A stretch of 32,026 nucleotides of DNA from CAMEON01 sp045128275 (GTDB lineage Bacteria; Bacillota; Clostridia; Oscillospirales; CAG-272), in contig JBGVRH010000091.1 in the NCBI GenBank assembly GCA_045128275.1, forward strand, positions 1-32,026, read 5' to 3'. This document shows positions 22,145 through 30,960 of the stretch, piece after piece; the stretch's first letter is position 1; the number at the start of each line of letters is the position of its first letter. A model generated the notes under the pieces. It was not told where the DNA came from. It did not search any database and saw only the letters and a program-made list of their open reading frames with translations. The position numbers and the translations under genes were made by a program.

Positions 22145-24949
22145 TTACGCGCCGAAGACCACCTTGTGGCAACGGCCGCACAGGCAGCCCTTGTCCTCGC
22201 CCTCTCCATCGTAGATGGGAGCGGTGGTGTACATCCAGCAACGGTCGCACTTCTCGCCGTCGGCGTTCTCCACCAGCACGGCGATACCCGAAACGGTCTC
22301 GGTGAAGGCACCCTCGGGAGCCTCGCCCTGAACGGCGACAGCCTGGGAGGTGATGAACATGGTATCCAGCAGATCGGCATAGCCGTTCAGCACGGCGAAC
22401 TGAGCGTCATCGGTGGTGTAAACCGTCACCTTGGCATCCAGAGACTTACCGATCATCTTGGCGGCGCGGGCCAGCTCCAGAGCCTTCATGACATCGTCAC
22501 GCAGGGTGAACAGCTCGTCCAGCTTGGCGGCCTCGGGGAACACCAGAGCCTCGTCGTAAGCGGGCATCTCATTGAGGAACACACTGCGGCCATCCTCGGC
22601 GGCGGCGTGGGGCATAGCCTTCCAGATCTCCTCGGCGGTGAAGCAGAGGATGGGAGCCACCAGACGGGTCAGAGCCGACAGGACGGTGTACATGGCGGTC
22701 TGACCGGCGCGGCGGGAGGCCGAGGTCTTGCCGTCGGTGTACAGACGATCCTTGGTGATGTCCACGTAGAGCTTGGACAGATCGTTGGTGCAGAAGGTGT
22801 TGATGGCGTTGTAGGCCATGTGGAACTCGTAGCCGTTGTAGGCATCGCGGCAGACCTTGGTCAGCTCGTTAGCGCGGGCGATGATCCACTTGTCGATCTC
22901 GTGGAGGTCGGCGGTATCCACCATATCGGTATCGGGGTTGAAATCACCGATGTTGGCCAGCAGGATGCGGGCGGTGTTGCGGATCTTGCGGTAGACCTCG
23001 GAGAGTTGACGGAAGATGGCATCCGAGCAGCGCACGTCCACGTGGTAGTCGCAGGAGGCGGCCCACAGGCGGAGGATATCGGAGCCGTACTTCTTGACGA
23101 TCTCGTCGGGATCCACACCGTTACCCAGAGACTTGTGCATGGCGCGGCCCTCGCCGTCCACCACCCAGCCGTGGGTCAGCACCTGCTTGAAGGGTGCGCC
23201 GCGATCCAAAGCGCCCACGGAGGTGAGCAGAGAGGACTGGAACCAACCGCGATACTGGTCTGCGCCCTCCAGATACACGTCGGCGGGCCAGAGATCGGGG
23301 GTGCGGTACATGAGGCAAGCGTAGTGAGTGGAGCCGGAATCGAACCAGCAGTCCAGAGTGTCCTTCTCCTTGGTGAAGGTCTTGCCGCCGCAGTGAGGAC
23401 AGGTCAGACCCTCGGGGATCAGCTCCATAGCCTCCTTCTCGAACCAGACGTTGGAGCCGAACTCGTCGAACAGCTTGGAGATCTTGCCGATGGAAGCGGG
23501 GGTGGAGACAGGCTTCTCGCAATCACAGCAGTAGAACACGGGAATAGGCAGACCCCAACGGCGCTGACGAGAGATGCACCAATCAGAACGCTCGCGGATC
23601 ATGGACTCCATGCGGTCGCCGCCCCATGCGGGGAACCACTCCACGTTCTCAATGGCCTTGACAGCCTGATCCTTGAAGGACTCCACCGAGCAGAACCACT
23701 GGGGGGTCGCGCGGAAGATGACGGGCTTCTTGCAGCGGTCATGGTGAGGATAGGAGTGCATGATCTCCTCGGAGGCGAAGAGCATACCGCTCTCGGCCAT
23801 GTCGGCCTTGATGACGGGGTTGGAATCCTCGGTCTTCATGCCGGCGTACTTCCCTGCGTACTCGGTGTGGCGGCCATAGTCGTCCACGGGCACGATGAGA
23901 TCCAGACCGTAGCGCATACCCGTCTGGTAGTCGTCCGCGCCGAAGCCGGGAGCGGTGTGGACACAGCCCGTACCGGAATCCATGGTAACGTACTCGGCGT
24001 TGACCAGAAGGGAGGTCTTGTCCAGGAAGGGGTGCTTGGCCAGCATATGCTCGAAGAACTCACCGGGATAGGTGGCCAGAACCTCATAATTCTCAAAGCC
24101 GCCCATCTTCATGGTCTTCTCCATGAGAGCCTCGGCCATGATGTAGGTCTCGCCATTCTCGGCCTTGACCAGCACGTAGCTGTCGCGGGGATGCAGGCAG
24201 ATACCCATGTTGCCGGGCAGAGTCCAGATGGTGGTGGTCCAGATGACGAAGAACATCTTGGACTTGTCGAAGCCCTCCAGCTTGCCCAGATCGTCGTGCA
24301 TGGGGAACTTGACGTAGACGGAGGTACAGGGATCGTCCTTGTACTCGATATCGGCCTCGGCCACGGCGGTGGCGCAGAAGGGGCACCAGGTCACGGGCTT
24401 CAGGCCCTTGTAGATGTAGCCCTTGTCGTACATGGCACCGAAGATCTTGACCTCCTGGCCCTCGAAATGGCGATCCATGGTGCGGTAGGGATGCTCCCAG
24501 TCGCCCACAACGCCCAGACGCTTAAAGCCTGCCATCTGCTTCTGGATGAAGTCCTCGGCGAAGTCCTCGCAGGCCTTACGGAACTCGGGGACGGTCATCT
24601 CCTTGTTCAGCTTCTTCTTGGAGTTCTCGATGGCGCGCTCAATGGGCAGACCGTGGTTGTCCCAGCCGGGGACGTAGGGGGTGTAGTGACCCATCATGGC
24701 CTGGGAACGGACGATGAAGTCCTTCAGGGTCTTGTTCAGGGCATGACCCATGTGGATGAAGCCGTTGGAGAAGGGAGGGCCGTCATGGAGGATGAAGGGG
24801 GTCTTATCCTTGTTCTTCTCCAGCATGGCGTTGTAGAGATCGATGCTCTCCCAATACTTCAGGGTATCGGGCTCGCGCTGGGGCAGGCCTGCCTTCATGG
24901 GGAAGGAGGTCTGGGGCAGATTCAATGTGCTGTTGTAATCCTTGGACAT
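22145..24949 (-). CDS. ileS: Isoleucyl-tRNA synthetase
   Basis: A 934-aa class I synthetase that charges tRNA-Ile and edits mischarged valine. The HIGH motif reads HMGH (66-69), the editing domain is marked by GTGCVHTAPGFGADD, and the KMSKS region reads GRAMHKSLGN near residue 600, a variant lacking the first Lys. The C-terminus ends with a zinc motif (CDRCW ... CLCGRC). Length matches bacterial IleS type 1. The ATG has AAGGAGC upstream at a long 12-nt spacing. It is part of the sepF-ylmH-ileS-lspA cluster. No T-box is present in the 81-bp gap before it. Confidence 0.96.
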   Translation of the reverse strand: MSKDYNSTLNLPQTSFPMKAGLPQREPDTLKYWESIDLYNAMLEKNKDKTPFILHDGPPFSNGFIHMGHALNKTLKDFIVRSQAMMGHYTPYVPGWDNHGLPIERAIENSKKKLNKEMTVPEFRKACEDFAEDFIQKQMAGFKRLGVVGDWEHPYRTMDRHFEGQEVKIFGAMYDKGYIYKGLKPVTWCPFCATAVAEADIEYKDDPCTSVYVKFPMHDDLGKLEGFDKSKMFFVIWTTTIWTLPGNMGICLHPRDSYVLVKAENGETYIMAEALMEKTMKMGGFENYEVLATYPGEFFEHMLAKHPFLDKTSLLVNAEYVTMDSGTGCVHTAPGFGADDYQTGMRYGLDLIVPVDDYGRHTEYAGKYAGMKTEDSNPVIKADMAESGMLFASEEIMHSYPHHDRCKKPVIFRATPQWFCSVESFKDQAVKAIENVEWFPAWGGDRMESMIRERSDWCISRQRRWGLPIPVFYCCDCEKPVSTPASIGKISKLFDEFGSNVWFEKEAMELIPEGLTCPHCGGKTFTKEKDTLDCWFDSGSTHYACLMYRTPDLWPADVYLEGADQYRGWFQSSLLTSVGALDRGAPFKQVLTHGWVVDGEGRAMHKSLGNGVDPDEIVKKYGSDILRLWAASCDYHVDVRCSDAIFRQLSEVYRKIRNTARILLANIGDFNPDTDMVDTADLHEIDKWIIARANELTKVCRDAYNGYEFHMAYNAINTFCTNDLSKLYVDITKDRLYTDGKTSASRRAGQTAMYTVLSALTRLVAPILCFTAEEIWKAMPHAAAEDGRSVFLNEMPAYDEALVFPEAAKLDELFTLRDDVMKALELARAAKMIGKSLDAKVTVYTTDDAQFAVLNGYADLLDTMFITSQAVAVQGEAPEGAFTETVSGIAVLVENADGEKCDRCWMYTTAPIYDGEGEDKGCLCGRCHKVVFGA

Positions 24950-25030
24950 TGGTTTTCAAAGCTCCTTATGTTATGTTAATGGTTACGTATATGAATATCG
25001 GCGGGGTACGCCGCTATTTTCAATTTCATT

Positions 25031-25606
25031 TTAAGGCCACCGATAGGCCTCGGCGCTGAAGATAAAGATCGGCTTTTCGGGGTGCTTGTCGAAGACCACA
25101 AGGAGGTATTCATCCCCCTCGCTTGCGCGCTCCGCTTCACTTCTTGACACGGGAAAGCCTTCCATGCCGTCAAAGCAGAACTCGTCCCTGTATATCGCTT
25201 CGCGGTAGTAGTGACCATGTCTGCGCTCCCACACCATCCCCTGAAATTCATCGTAGGAAACGGATCTCAGCTTGGCCTTAACGATGTGATAGGGGGCGCG
25301 GTAAGCCGAAAAGTCATTCCAAGCGTCACGGCCAAAGTAGACGATAACGCCTCCCGCCGCAAGCCAGACCACAGCCACGATCACCCAACAGATGACGTGA
25401 CAGATGGGATAGTTCCCCAGGACGGTATGGTTTTTGATGGAGATGGGAGCCGCCGTAAACACAGCGGCGGCCACCAGCATTCCACCCAGCATGAACAGGA
25501 AAAACGCAAAGCTGGCGAGGAAGCTCTTTTTCAGTCTTCCCCGTATCAGGTCATCCGTCAACCGAGGAAGCTCGCTCTCCGAGCTGTACTTATCGTAAGG
25601 GTTCAT
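25031..25606 (-). CDS. Two-helix membrane protein, unknown
   Basis: A 191-aa protein I cannot name. Two transmembrane helices at about 29-51 and 66-91 are followed by a 100-residue soluble domain with several charged and aromatic residues (KLRSVSYDEFQGMVWERRHGHYYREAIY, EYLLVVFDKHPEKPIFIF) that looks like a small beta-barrel. AAGGAG precedes the ATG. It lies 31 nt after the preceding gene in the place where divIVA normally stands before ileS, but has no coiled coil. It was probably recruited into the cluster. Confidence 0.75.
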   Translation of the reverse strand: MNPYDKYSSESELPRLTDDLIRGRLKKSFLASFAFFLFMLGGMLVAAAVFTAAPISIKNHTVLGNYPICHVICWVIVAVVWLAAGGVIVYFGRDAWNDFSAYRAPYHIVKAKLRSVSYDEFQGMVWERRHGHYYREAIYRDEFCFDGMEGFPVSRSEAERASEGDEYLLVVFDKHPEKPIFIFSAEAYRWP

Positions 25607-25637
25607 GGGCGGTCTCCTTGCTGACGATTTCGGTAAG

Positions 25638-26708
25638 TCAAATATCCTCCCGCTCCATCTCGCGGCTCACGGTGTACGCGCTCCGCTCATAGGCGGAATA
25701 CACGTCGATCACCGTCCCGCAGGTCTCCAGCAGAGGCGCGTGGTAGCGAAGGCGATCCAGGGTGCGGTGGATATCGCAGATCAGGATACACACCCCGCGG
25801 TCGTTGCGGAACAGGGGGTAGAACAGTCCCTCCGGCGCGAAGGAGCGCAGAGTCATCCACACGGGGGACTCGGCTTGGCGGAGGTAGTGGAGGTAGCCGA
25901 TGCCGAAGCCGTACTTCTTGGCGGCCTTCTCGAACTTCTCCCGGTTCTCGGGAGAAAGCCAGCGATCCACGGTCTCCTGATCGGGGATCTTGTTTCCGGG
26001 ATCCACTATGGCGTACTGATCGGGGGCGTTGTACTTGATGACCTCCCCGAATGCCATCAGCACAAGGTCGATGAACTCGTCCTTCTTGTGGCTGACGGTG
26101 TAGCAGGTGCGCCCATCCTCCAATTTGTCGGAGGTACAGGTGTTGAGCTTGATGTAGAGCCAGGTCTTGATGGCATCCGCCACCCGCTCGGCGGAGGGCA
26201 CGAAGTCCTCGGGCGCGCCGTAGTCACGGAAGGAGCCCAGACAGTAACGCATCATCTCCCGCAGCTCACGGGGAAAGGGTTTACACTCACAGCGGAAAGC
26301 ACAGGTGCCGTCCAGCGTCATCTCGGTGAAATGCCCATTGAGGCTGATATCCCGATTCGACAAAGGCTTGAACCGCGTGCACCCGGGGCACTTCTCGTTG
26401 ATGATCTGTCGCAGGCGGTTGTTGTAGGTCTTCTGATCCATCCGCTCCACCTCGGCGGGATAGACCGCGTAGGGTGAGGGAATGGTCAGGTAGGTCGGCT
26501 CGTCGGCGTACCCCGTCAGAAAGTAGGGAGCCAGGCAAAGCCCCTTCTCCTGAGGCCAAGAGCGATCGTGATTGTTCTCATGCAGGCAGACCGCCTCCAC
26601 CACAAGAGGAAAATGCTGGGTCATGAGCCAATCGCGGAATTCCGAAAAATCCGCGAATCCTTCAGGCAACAAAGCATATTGCCCCGCGCAGTAAAACCCT
26701 TGCTCCAT
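25638..26708 (-). CDS. Uncharacterised cytosolic protein with Cys cluster
   Basis: A 356-aa protein I do not recognise. There is no signal peptide or transmembrane helix. Residues 107-142 hold a CPGC pair and a CAFRCEC cluster that could bind zinc. The middle part is helical and the C-terminal 110 residues look alpha/beta (GIGYLHYLRQ, LFRNDRGVCILICDIHRTLDRLRYH). TGAGGAGCGGTT precedes the ATG. Between ylmH's stop and this start lies only a TGCAAAA heptamer array. It also occupies the expected divIVA position of the cluster. Confidence 0.75.
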   Translation of the reverse strand: MEQGFYCAGQYALLPEGFADFSEFRDWLMTQHFPLVVEAVCLHENNHDRSWPQEKGLCLAPYFLTGYADEPTYLTIPSPYAVYPAEVERMDQKTYNNRLRQIINEKCPGCTRFKPLSNRDISLNGHFTEMTLDGTCAFRCECKPFPRELREMMRYCLGSFRDYGAPEDFVPSAERVADAIKTWLYIKLNTCTSDKLEDGRTCYTVSHKKDEFIDLVLMAFGEVIKYNAPDQYAIVDPGNKIPDQETVDRWLSPENREKFEKAAKKYGFGIGYLHYLRQAESPVWMTLRSFAPEGLFYPLFRNDRGVCILICDIHRTLDRLRYHAPLLETCGTVIDVYSAYERSAYTVSREMEREDI

Positions 26709-26718
26709 AACCGCTCCT

Positions 26719-26751
26719 CATTTTGCATTTTGAATTTTGCATTTTGCATTT
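26719..26751. repeat. Single-arm TGCAAAA heptamer array
   Basis: Four TGCAAAA-type heptamers (one is TTCAAAA) of the same kind as the arms of the elements at 17659 and 21877, but without an inverted partner. On the minus strand the array begins in the ylmH stop codon and ends just before the next gene's ribosome binding site. Confidence 0.75.
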
Positions 26752-27598
26752 ACACATACTTCCCCGCCACCAGCCGTATCCGCCCCTTCCGTGTCGTCCC
26801 GTCGAAGGCGTGAACGGCAAATTTGCCGTACCCTCGCACGGAAATGACCGCGGGCGCGTCCACGGTAGCGGAGCAGTCCTCCACCGCCTCGTAGTCCAGC
26901 TCCACGATCCCCGACTTCACGGCCATCTGGGCCTTCTCACGGGACAGATTGCAGAGAGCCGCCACCACGCAGTCCAGCCGCTGGGAGGCGACGGTATCGT
27001 TTACAGGCTGGAGCCGTCTTGTCCCCCCAAGGCTTGTCCCCTCGGGGAGTCGGCTGACCTTTACGGTATCGGTGGCCACCTTCTCCATTTGGGTGGTGAG
27101 GAAATCCCCCACACGGGAGTCGGTCAGAAGAATGGCCGAATGGGCATCGGGAATCAGAATATCCCCGATGGCATCCCGCTCCAGTCCCAGCCCCAGGACA
27201 GAGCCGAGATAGTCGCGGTGGGAAAGCTCGCGGAAGCCCGAGCCCTTCACGAGCATGGGGCAGACCGCACAGCGGATGATCTCCGCCAGATCCTCCAGAC
27301 CCCCGTCGGCCAAAGCCGCCACGGGATCGGCCATAAGGGCGGCGGGATCCGCCAGCCCCTCGGTGTAGTCGGGCAGGATCACGACCCGTACCCGCTCGGC
27401 CTCGGGGTAGCCGCCCCACAGAACCGCCGTCCCCGCGCTCAGGCGGGAGGACAGGTGGATGCGGGCGTACTTGGCCTCACGGGGTGTCAGATACGAGCTG
27501 ACCGCCGCCTCTCCCCGCCCGCTTTTCCGGACCAGATCGTCCAGGCGGGAGAGGAGCAGGCGAATGTCCTCGTCACAAATATAGGCGTACTCGCTCAT
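26750..27598 (-). CDS. ylmH: YlmH-family S4 RNA-binding protein
   Basis: A 282-aa protein of the YlmH family, linked to cell division gene clusters and, more recently, to rescue of stalled 50S subunits. The N-terminal part (FLTPREAKYARIHL-like segment, then VRVVILPDY) is typical. The C-terminal S4 domain is at about 205-245 (SQRLDCVVAALCNLSREKAQMAVKSGIVELDYE). The start at 27598 overlaps the yggT stop as ATGA, so translation is coupled. The stop codon is formed at the border of the heptamer array. Confidence 0.92.
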   Translation of the reverse strand: MSEYAYICDEDIRLLLSRLDDLVRKSGRGEAAVSSYLTPREAKYARIHLSSRLSAGTAVLWGGYPEAERVRVVILPDYTEGLADPAALMADPVAALADGGLEDLAEIIRCAVCPMLVKGSGFRELSHRDYLGSVLGLGLERDAIGDILIPDAHSAILLTDSRVGDFLTTQMEKVATDTVKVSRLPEGTSLGGTRRLQPVNDTVASQRLDCVVAALCNLSREKAQMAVKSGIVELDYEAVEDCSATVDAPAVISVRGYGKFAVHAFDGTTRKGRIRLVAGKYV

Positions 27599-27873
27599 AG
27601 CATGCCCTGCAGGAAAATGCCCAAAAAGGACAGAAGCACCACCGTAAACAGGAAGGGCATATCCAGGGGAAGACCCTGGAACCATCCGAAGCGGTTGCAC
27701 AGAGCGCGGATGGGCATGATGAGAGGCTCGGTGATCACGTAGAGGAACGCCCCGATCTTGGTCTGCTCCCCCATGGAGAACCAGCTCAGCACAGCCCGTC
27801 CCAGCATGGCGATGGAGGCCACGTCAATGAAAATCAGAACGCACTGCACCAGCACGTACATTCCTCCGCTCAT
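27595..27873 (-). CDS. yggT: YggT-family membrane protein
   Basis: A 92-aa membrane protein with two hydrophobic segments (about 5-30 and 70-90) around the short motif ITEPLIMPIRALCNRF, diagnostic for YggT (YlmG). The family is linked to membrane insertion and cell division clusters. AAGGAGGT with 5-nt spacing marks the ATG at 27873. It ends in an ATGA overlap with ylmH. Confidence 0.93.
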   Translation of the reverse strand: MSGGMYVLVQCVLIFIDVASIAMLGRAVLSWFSMGEQTKIGAFLYVITEPLIMPIRALCNRFGWFQGLPLDMPFLFTVVLLSFLGIFLQGML

Positions 27874-27924
27874 AGCCTACCTCCTTCCCCGCGGGACACA
27901 AAAACAGTTTGGGAAAAGCGGGAC

Positions 27925-28641
27925 TCACTCGACATCCTCGTCGGCGTCCTCCTCATACTCTTCCTCGTCATACTCCTCGTACTCTTCTTCGTCGTACTCC
28001 TCGTATTCCTCGTCCTCGTCGTACTCCTCGTCGTCCTCGTACTCTTCCTCGTCCTCGTCATCCAGCTCCAGCTCGTCCTCGTCCAGCTCCACGCCGTCGG
28101 GAACCAGCACCACGGTGGTGGCCTCGGGGCGCACCAGCTCGGCGTTCAGAGCCAGCACGGCACCCATCATGTAGTCGAACAGACGGAGCACGTCAGAGGC
28201 CTCCAGGTCGCCCAGGCGAACCACCACCACGTGACCGGCGGCCAGGCCCTTGACGATGCCCTCACGGCAGTCGCGGTAGGAGGCGGGGGTGTAGTACAGG
28301 TACTCGGGAGCGGGCTCGGGAGCAAAGACGGGCTCCACCTTCTCCTCTACGCGCTCACAGTAAGCGGGGGCGTCCTCCTCCTCGTACAGACCCGTGCGGG
28401 GAGCATAGAAATCGTCCTCACGCTCGAAACGCTCCACGCGCTCGGCGCGATCGGTGCGCTCCTCGTAACGGTCAGCGCGGCGGTCGTCCTCGCGGCGATC
28501 TTCGCGGCGATCCTCGCGGCGATCCTCGGCACGGCGGTCAGCCTTGTCGTAGGAGCCTGCGTAATACTCGCTATCGTAACCGCTGTCGAGATCCTCAACC
28601 TCGGTCTGGGGCTTGCTGAACTTCTTGAAAAAATCCTTCAT
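27925..28641 (-). CDS. sepF: SepF cell division protein with acidic C-terminal tail
   Basis: A 238-aa protein. SepF tethers FtsZ to the membrane and shapes the septum. The N-terminus MKDFFKKFSK is the usual membrane-binding amphipathic helix. A long charged linker follows, with DRRE repeats (about 36-56). The SepF core is at about 116-182 (YTPASYRDCREGIVKGLAAGHVVVVRLGDLEASDVLRLFDYMMG). Unlike ordinary SepF (about 150 aa), 55 further residues (184-238) follow, of which 42 are Asp or Glu, in EEYDEE-type repeats. The corresponding DNA (27925-28090) is low-complexity. AGAGGAT precedes the ATG. It sits between yggS and yggT as in other Bacillota. Confidence 0.92.
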   Translation of the reverse strand: MKDFFKKFSKPQTEVEDLDSGYDSEYYAGSYDKADRRAEDRREDRREDRREDDRRADRYEERTDRAERVERFEREDDFYAPRTGLYEEEDAPAYCERVEEKVEPVFAPEPAPEYLYYTPASYRDCREGIVKGLAAGHVVVVRLGDLEASDVLRLFDYMMGAVLALNAELVRPEATTVVLVPDGVELDEDELELDDEDEEEYEDDEEYDEDEEYEEYDEEEYEEYDEEEYEEDADEDVE

Positions 28642-28682
28642 GATGGTATCCTCTGCCTTTCTTTTTTTGTAATGATGTATAT

Positions 28683-29405
28683 TCAGATATTGCTTACTTC
28701 TTCAGGGGAGTCCTTGACAAACAGGCCTCGTCCCACCCGCACCATGGTGGAGCCACAGGCGGCGGCGGGGATATAGGACTCGGACATACCCATGGACATG
28801 ACCATAGGCTCGGTGCAGCCCAACCGCTCCCAGATGCCGTCGCAAAGAGCGCGGGTTCTTCCGAAGATGACCCGATATTCCTCGTCGGTGGACTTGGGGG
28901 CCATGGTCATGAAGCCCCGCAGGCGGATGTGGGGGTAGTCCCCGCTCACCACCAGACGGGCAAAGGCCTCGGTCTCCTCGGGGGCGATGCCGCTCTTGCT
29001 GATCTCGCTGCCCGAATTGATCTCAATGAGCACGTCCATGACCCGCCCCGCCTTGGCCGCTTGCTTCTCGATCTCCCGAGCCAGCTTCTCCGAGTCCAGG
29101 GACTGGATCATGTCCACCTTGTCGATGATGTACTTGACCTTATTGGTTTGCAGCGTCCCGATAAAGTGGATGGAAAGTCCCTCCCGCTCCAGCAGGTCGT
29201 AACGCTCCAACAGCTGCTGTACCCGATTCTCGCCCACGAAGTGGACGCCCAGGGTCTTGTGCAGGTAATTGATCTCCCCCACGTCCGCCGACTTGATGGC
29301 GGCCATGAGGATCACCCCGTCGGGGTCGTAGCCTCCCGCCTCGCAGGCCGCCTTCAGATCGGCCTTCACGCGGGAGAGGTTTCTATCGATGTAGGTATAG
29401 TCCAT
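28683..29405 (-). CDS. yggS: YggS-family PLP-binding protein
   Basis: A 240-aa pyridoxal-phosphate-binding protein of the YggS/PLPBP family, which keeps vitamin B6 balance; no enzyme activity is known. The PLP lysine is most likely Lys38 in MAAIKSAD, a variant of the usual AVSKT. VHFVGENRVQQL and IHFIGTLQTNKVKYI are diagnostic, as are RGFMTMAP and MSMGMSESY near the C-terminus. The ribosome binding site AAGGAG is 14 nt upstream, longer than usual, with an out-of-frame ATG between. It precedes sepF. Confidence 0.93.
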   Translation of the reverse strand: MDYTYIDRNLSRVKADLKAACEAGGYDPDGVILMAAIKSADVGEINYLHKTLGVHFVGENRVQQLLERYDLLEREGLSIHFIGTLQTNKVKYIIDKVDMIQSLDSEKLAREIEKQAAKAGRVMDVLIEINSGSEISKSGIAPEETEAFARLVVSGDYPHIRLRGFMTMAPKSTDEEYRVIFGRTRALCDGIWERLGCTEPMVMSMGMSESYIPAAACGSTMVRVGRGLFVKDSPEEVSNI

Positions 29406-29446
29406 ACCGTTTGTCTCATCTCCTTTTTTGGTAAACGGCGGCGGGG

Positions 29447-30811
29447 TCAGCCGATGACCTTCCCCTCGTACAGCTCGTTGCCGCTTGTGATGATATTGTC
29501 GTTGAGCCGCAGATAGTCCCAGCCGTCGGCGGTGCGCTTGGCATATTCCTCGTCCGTGAGGGAGTCGAGATAGGCCTTGACGTCCTCAAAGGTCTCGGCA
29601 ATGATGTAGCCGTCCCGACGGACGTAGATGCTGATCTTGCGGAACTCCACCACGTTCCCCGCCAGGATGTAGACACCCACCACGTCCTCTCCCGTCTTTC
29701 GGGAGCGGAGAGTCACCACCGCCTCGTTGGGGATGCGGTAGCCTCCCGTGCGGAGTGCCACGGTCTCGGCGGTAAAGCGGCGGGCAAAGGCAAAGCCATC
29801 AGGCATATCCTGGGAAGAGAACACCACCATGGCGCCCTCCCCGTCGGGAACCAGCCGCTCCAGCTTCATGGTGACCGTCGTCCCCGCGCTGTCGCCGCAG
29901 AGCATGGTGTAGGATGCCCCGCTCGCGATGCCCTGCTGGAAGACCTCAATGGCTCCGTCGGACAGGGGAATGTAGGCCGCCGCGTACCAGGTGGAACTGT
30001 AGACCATCTTTCCCACGATGCCCGTGGGCATGGAGTTGGCCTGTCGGCGGGTCAGCTCGCGGAAATCGGCAGGGGTCATGGTCATGGCGGAGGCGTAATC
30101 GAAAATGGATTCGTAGCCGTCACAGCCGTAGTAGAAGTAACCGCTTCGGTCAGCAGACATGGCCGAGACCTTGGAAAGCCCCGCCACCAGCGCCTGCCGC
30201 TCGGCCTTGAGAGACGCGAGGGACTGACTTCCCGCCGCGCCCGTGATGATGTCGTAGCGGCTGATGCCGTCCAGCATGGAGCCGGCGTAGCCCGACACCG
30301 CCGACAGGTCTCCCCGTCCCGCGGCCTCCAGAAGCCCCAGATAATCCCGATCCACCGCCTCGGCCGTATCCCGCGCGTCGGCGGGAGTACCCAGACCGCC
30401 CAGCTCCTCCAGGAGCGCAATGCGGTCGCCGTAGGCGTTCAGCTGCTTTTGGATGTCGACGGACAGAGCCGCATCCCCCGCCCCATAGGCGGTACCGATG
30501 CTCTGCCCCACGCCCACCCGCTCGCCGTCTCGCACGTCGTACAGGTAGGTGTCGCTCCCCGCGGCGTAGAGGGGCTGCTCGTCGCGGAAGATATACAGCT
30601 CCAGCTGTACGTAGGACTCGTCCAGAATCTCCTGGGTGCGGAGAGTGTTCAGCCCCACCGTCACGTGGCGGGCCACCTGGTAGATGGCGAAGCCGATGAT
30701 GCCCAGCATGAGGACGATGAAGCCCGCGTTGAGAAGGGCACGTACCCGTCCCGCCCCCAGCTTCTTGCGGGGAGAGGGCAGACGGCGGGTGATCTCGTAT
30801 AGATTCGCCAT
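29447..30811 (-). CDS. HlyD-like membrane-anchored protein
   Basis: A 454-aa protein with a basic cytosolic N-terminus, one transmembrane helix at about 26-47 and a large outer domain. A lipoyl-like segment (LYIFRDEQPLYAAGSDTYLYDVRDGERVGVGQSIGTAYG) and a long helical hairpin (about 100-230) fit the HlyD_2 family of periplasmic-adaptor-like proteins, common next to sepF in Clostridia. The C-terminal part (LRSRKTGEDVVGVYILAGNVVEFRKI) matches the adaptor barrel. In a Gram-positive it has no outer membrane partner, so its role is open. AAAGGAG marks the start at 30811; longer starts are not supported. Confidence 0.85.
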   Translation of the reverse strand: MANLYEITRRLPSPRKKLGAGRVRALLNAGFIVLMLGIIGFAIYQVARHVTVGLNTLRTQEILDESYVQLELYIFRDEQPLYAAGSDTYLYDVRDGERVGVGQSIGTAYGAGDAALSVDIQKQLNAYGDRIALLEELGGLGTPADARDTAEAVDRDYLGLLEAAGRGDLSAVSGYAGSMLDGISRYDIITGAAGSQSLASLKAERQALVAGLSKVSAMSADRSGYFYYGCDGYESIFDYASAMTMTPADFRELTRRQANSMPTGIVGKMVYSSTWYAAAYIPLSDGAIEVFQQGIASGASYTMLCGDSAGTTVTMKLERLVPDGEGAMVVFSSQDMPDGFAFARRFTAETVALRTGGYRIPNEAVVTLRSRKTGEDVVGVYILAGNVVEFRKISIYVRRDGYIIAETFEDVKAYLDSLTDEEYAKRTADGWDYLRLNDNIITSGNELYEGKVIG

Positions 30812-30903
30812 GGTCTCTCCTTTCTCCCGCGGGGGTCTTCGGGATCTTGCCCCTCGACACGCTCGGTACAGCACCTCACCGTCAAATGGACATAGTTATC
30901 CCT

Positions 30904-30909
30904 ATTATA
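30904..30909 (-). promoter_or_regulatory. Candidate -10 box before the HlyD-like gene
   Basis: On the minus strand TATAATAGGG stands at 30909-30904, about 93 nt before the start at 30811, in an AT-rich patch after the miaA terminator. No clear -35 at 17 nt is seen (TTGTGC lies 19 nt upstream), so only the -10 is called. Confidence 0.4.
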
Positions 30910-30931
30910 TACTACAACCTATAGTATAGCA

Positions 30932-30960
30932 CAAAAACCCTCTTATTTAAAGAGGGTTTT
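30932..30960 (-). terminator. miaA terminator overlapping its last codons
   Basis: A perfect 11-bp stem (AAAACCCTCTT / AAGAGGGTTTT) with a 5-nt loop. On the minus strand the 5' arm encodes the last residues KTLF of MiaA and the stop codon lies in the loop; the 3' arm ends in TTTTT. Confidence 0.8.

Noticed and set aside
24985..25020. GGCG/CGCC hairpin between the 191-aa gene and ileS as a terminator
   Set aside because: The stem is short and no T-run follows on the minus strand; the two genes are probably cotranscribed.
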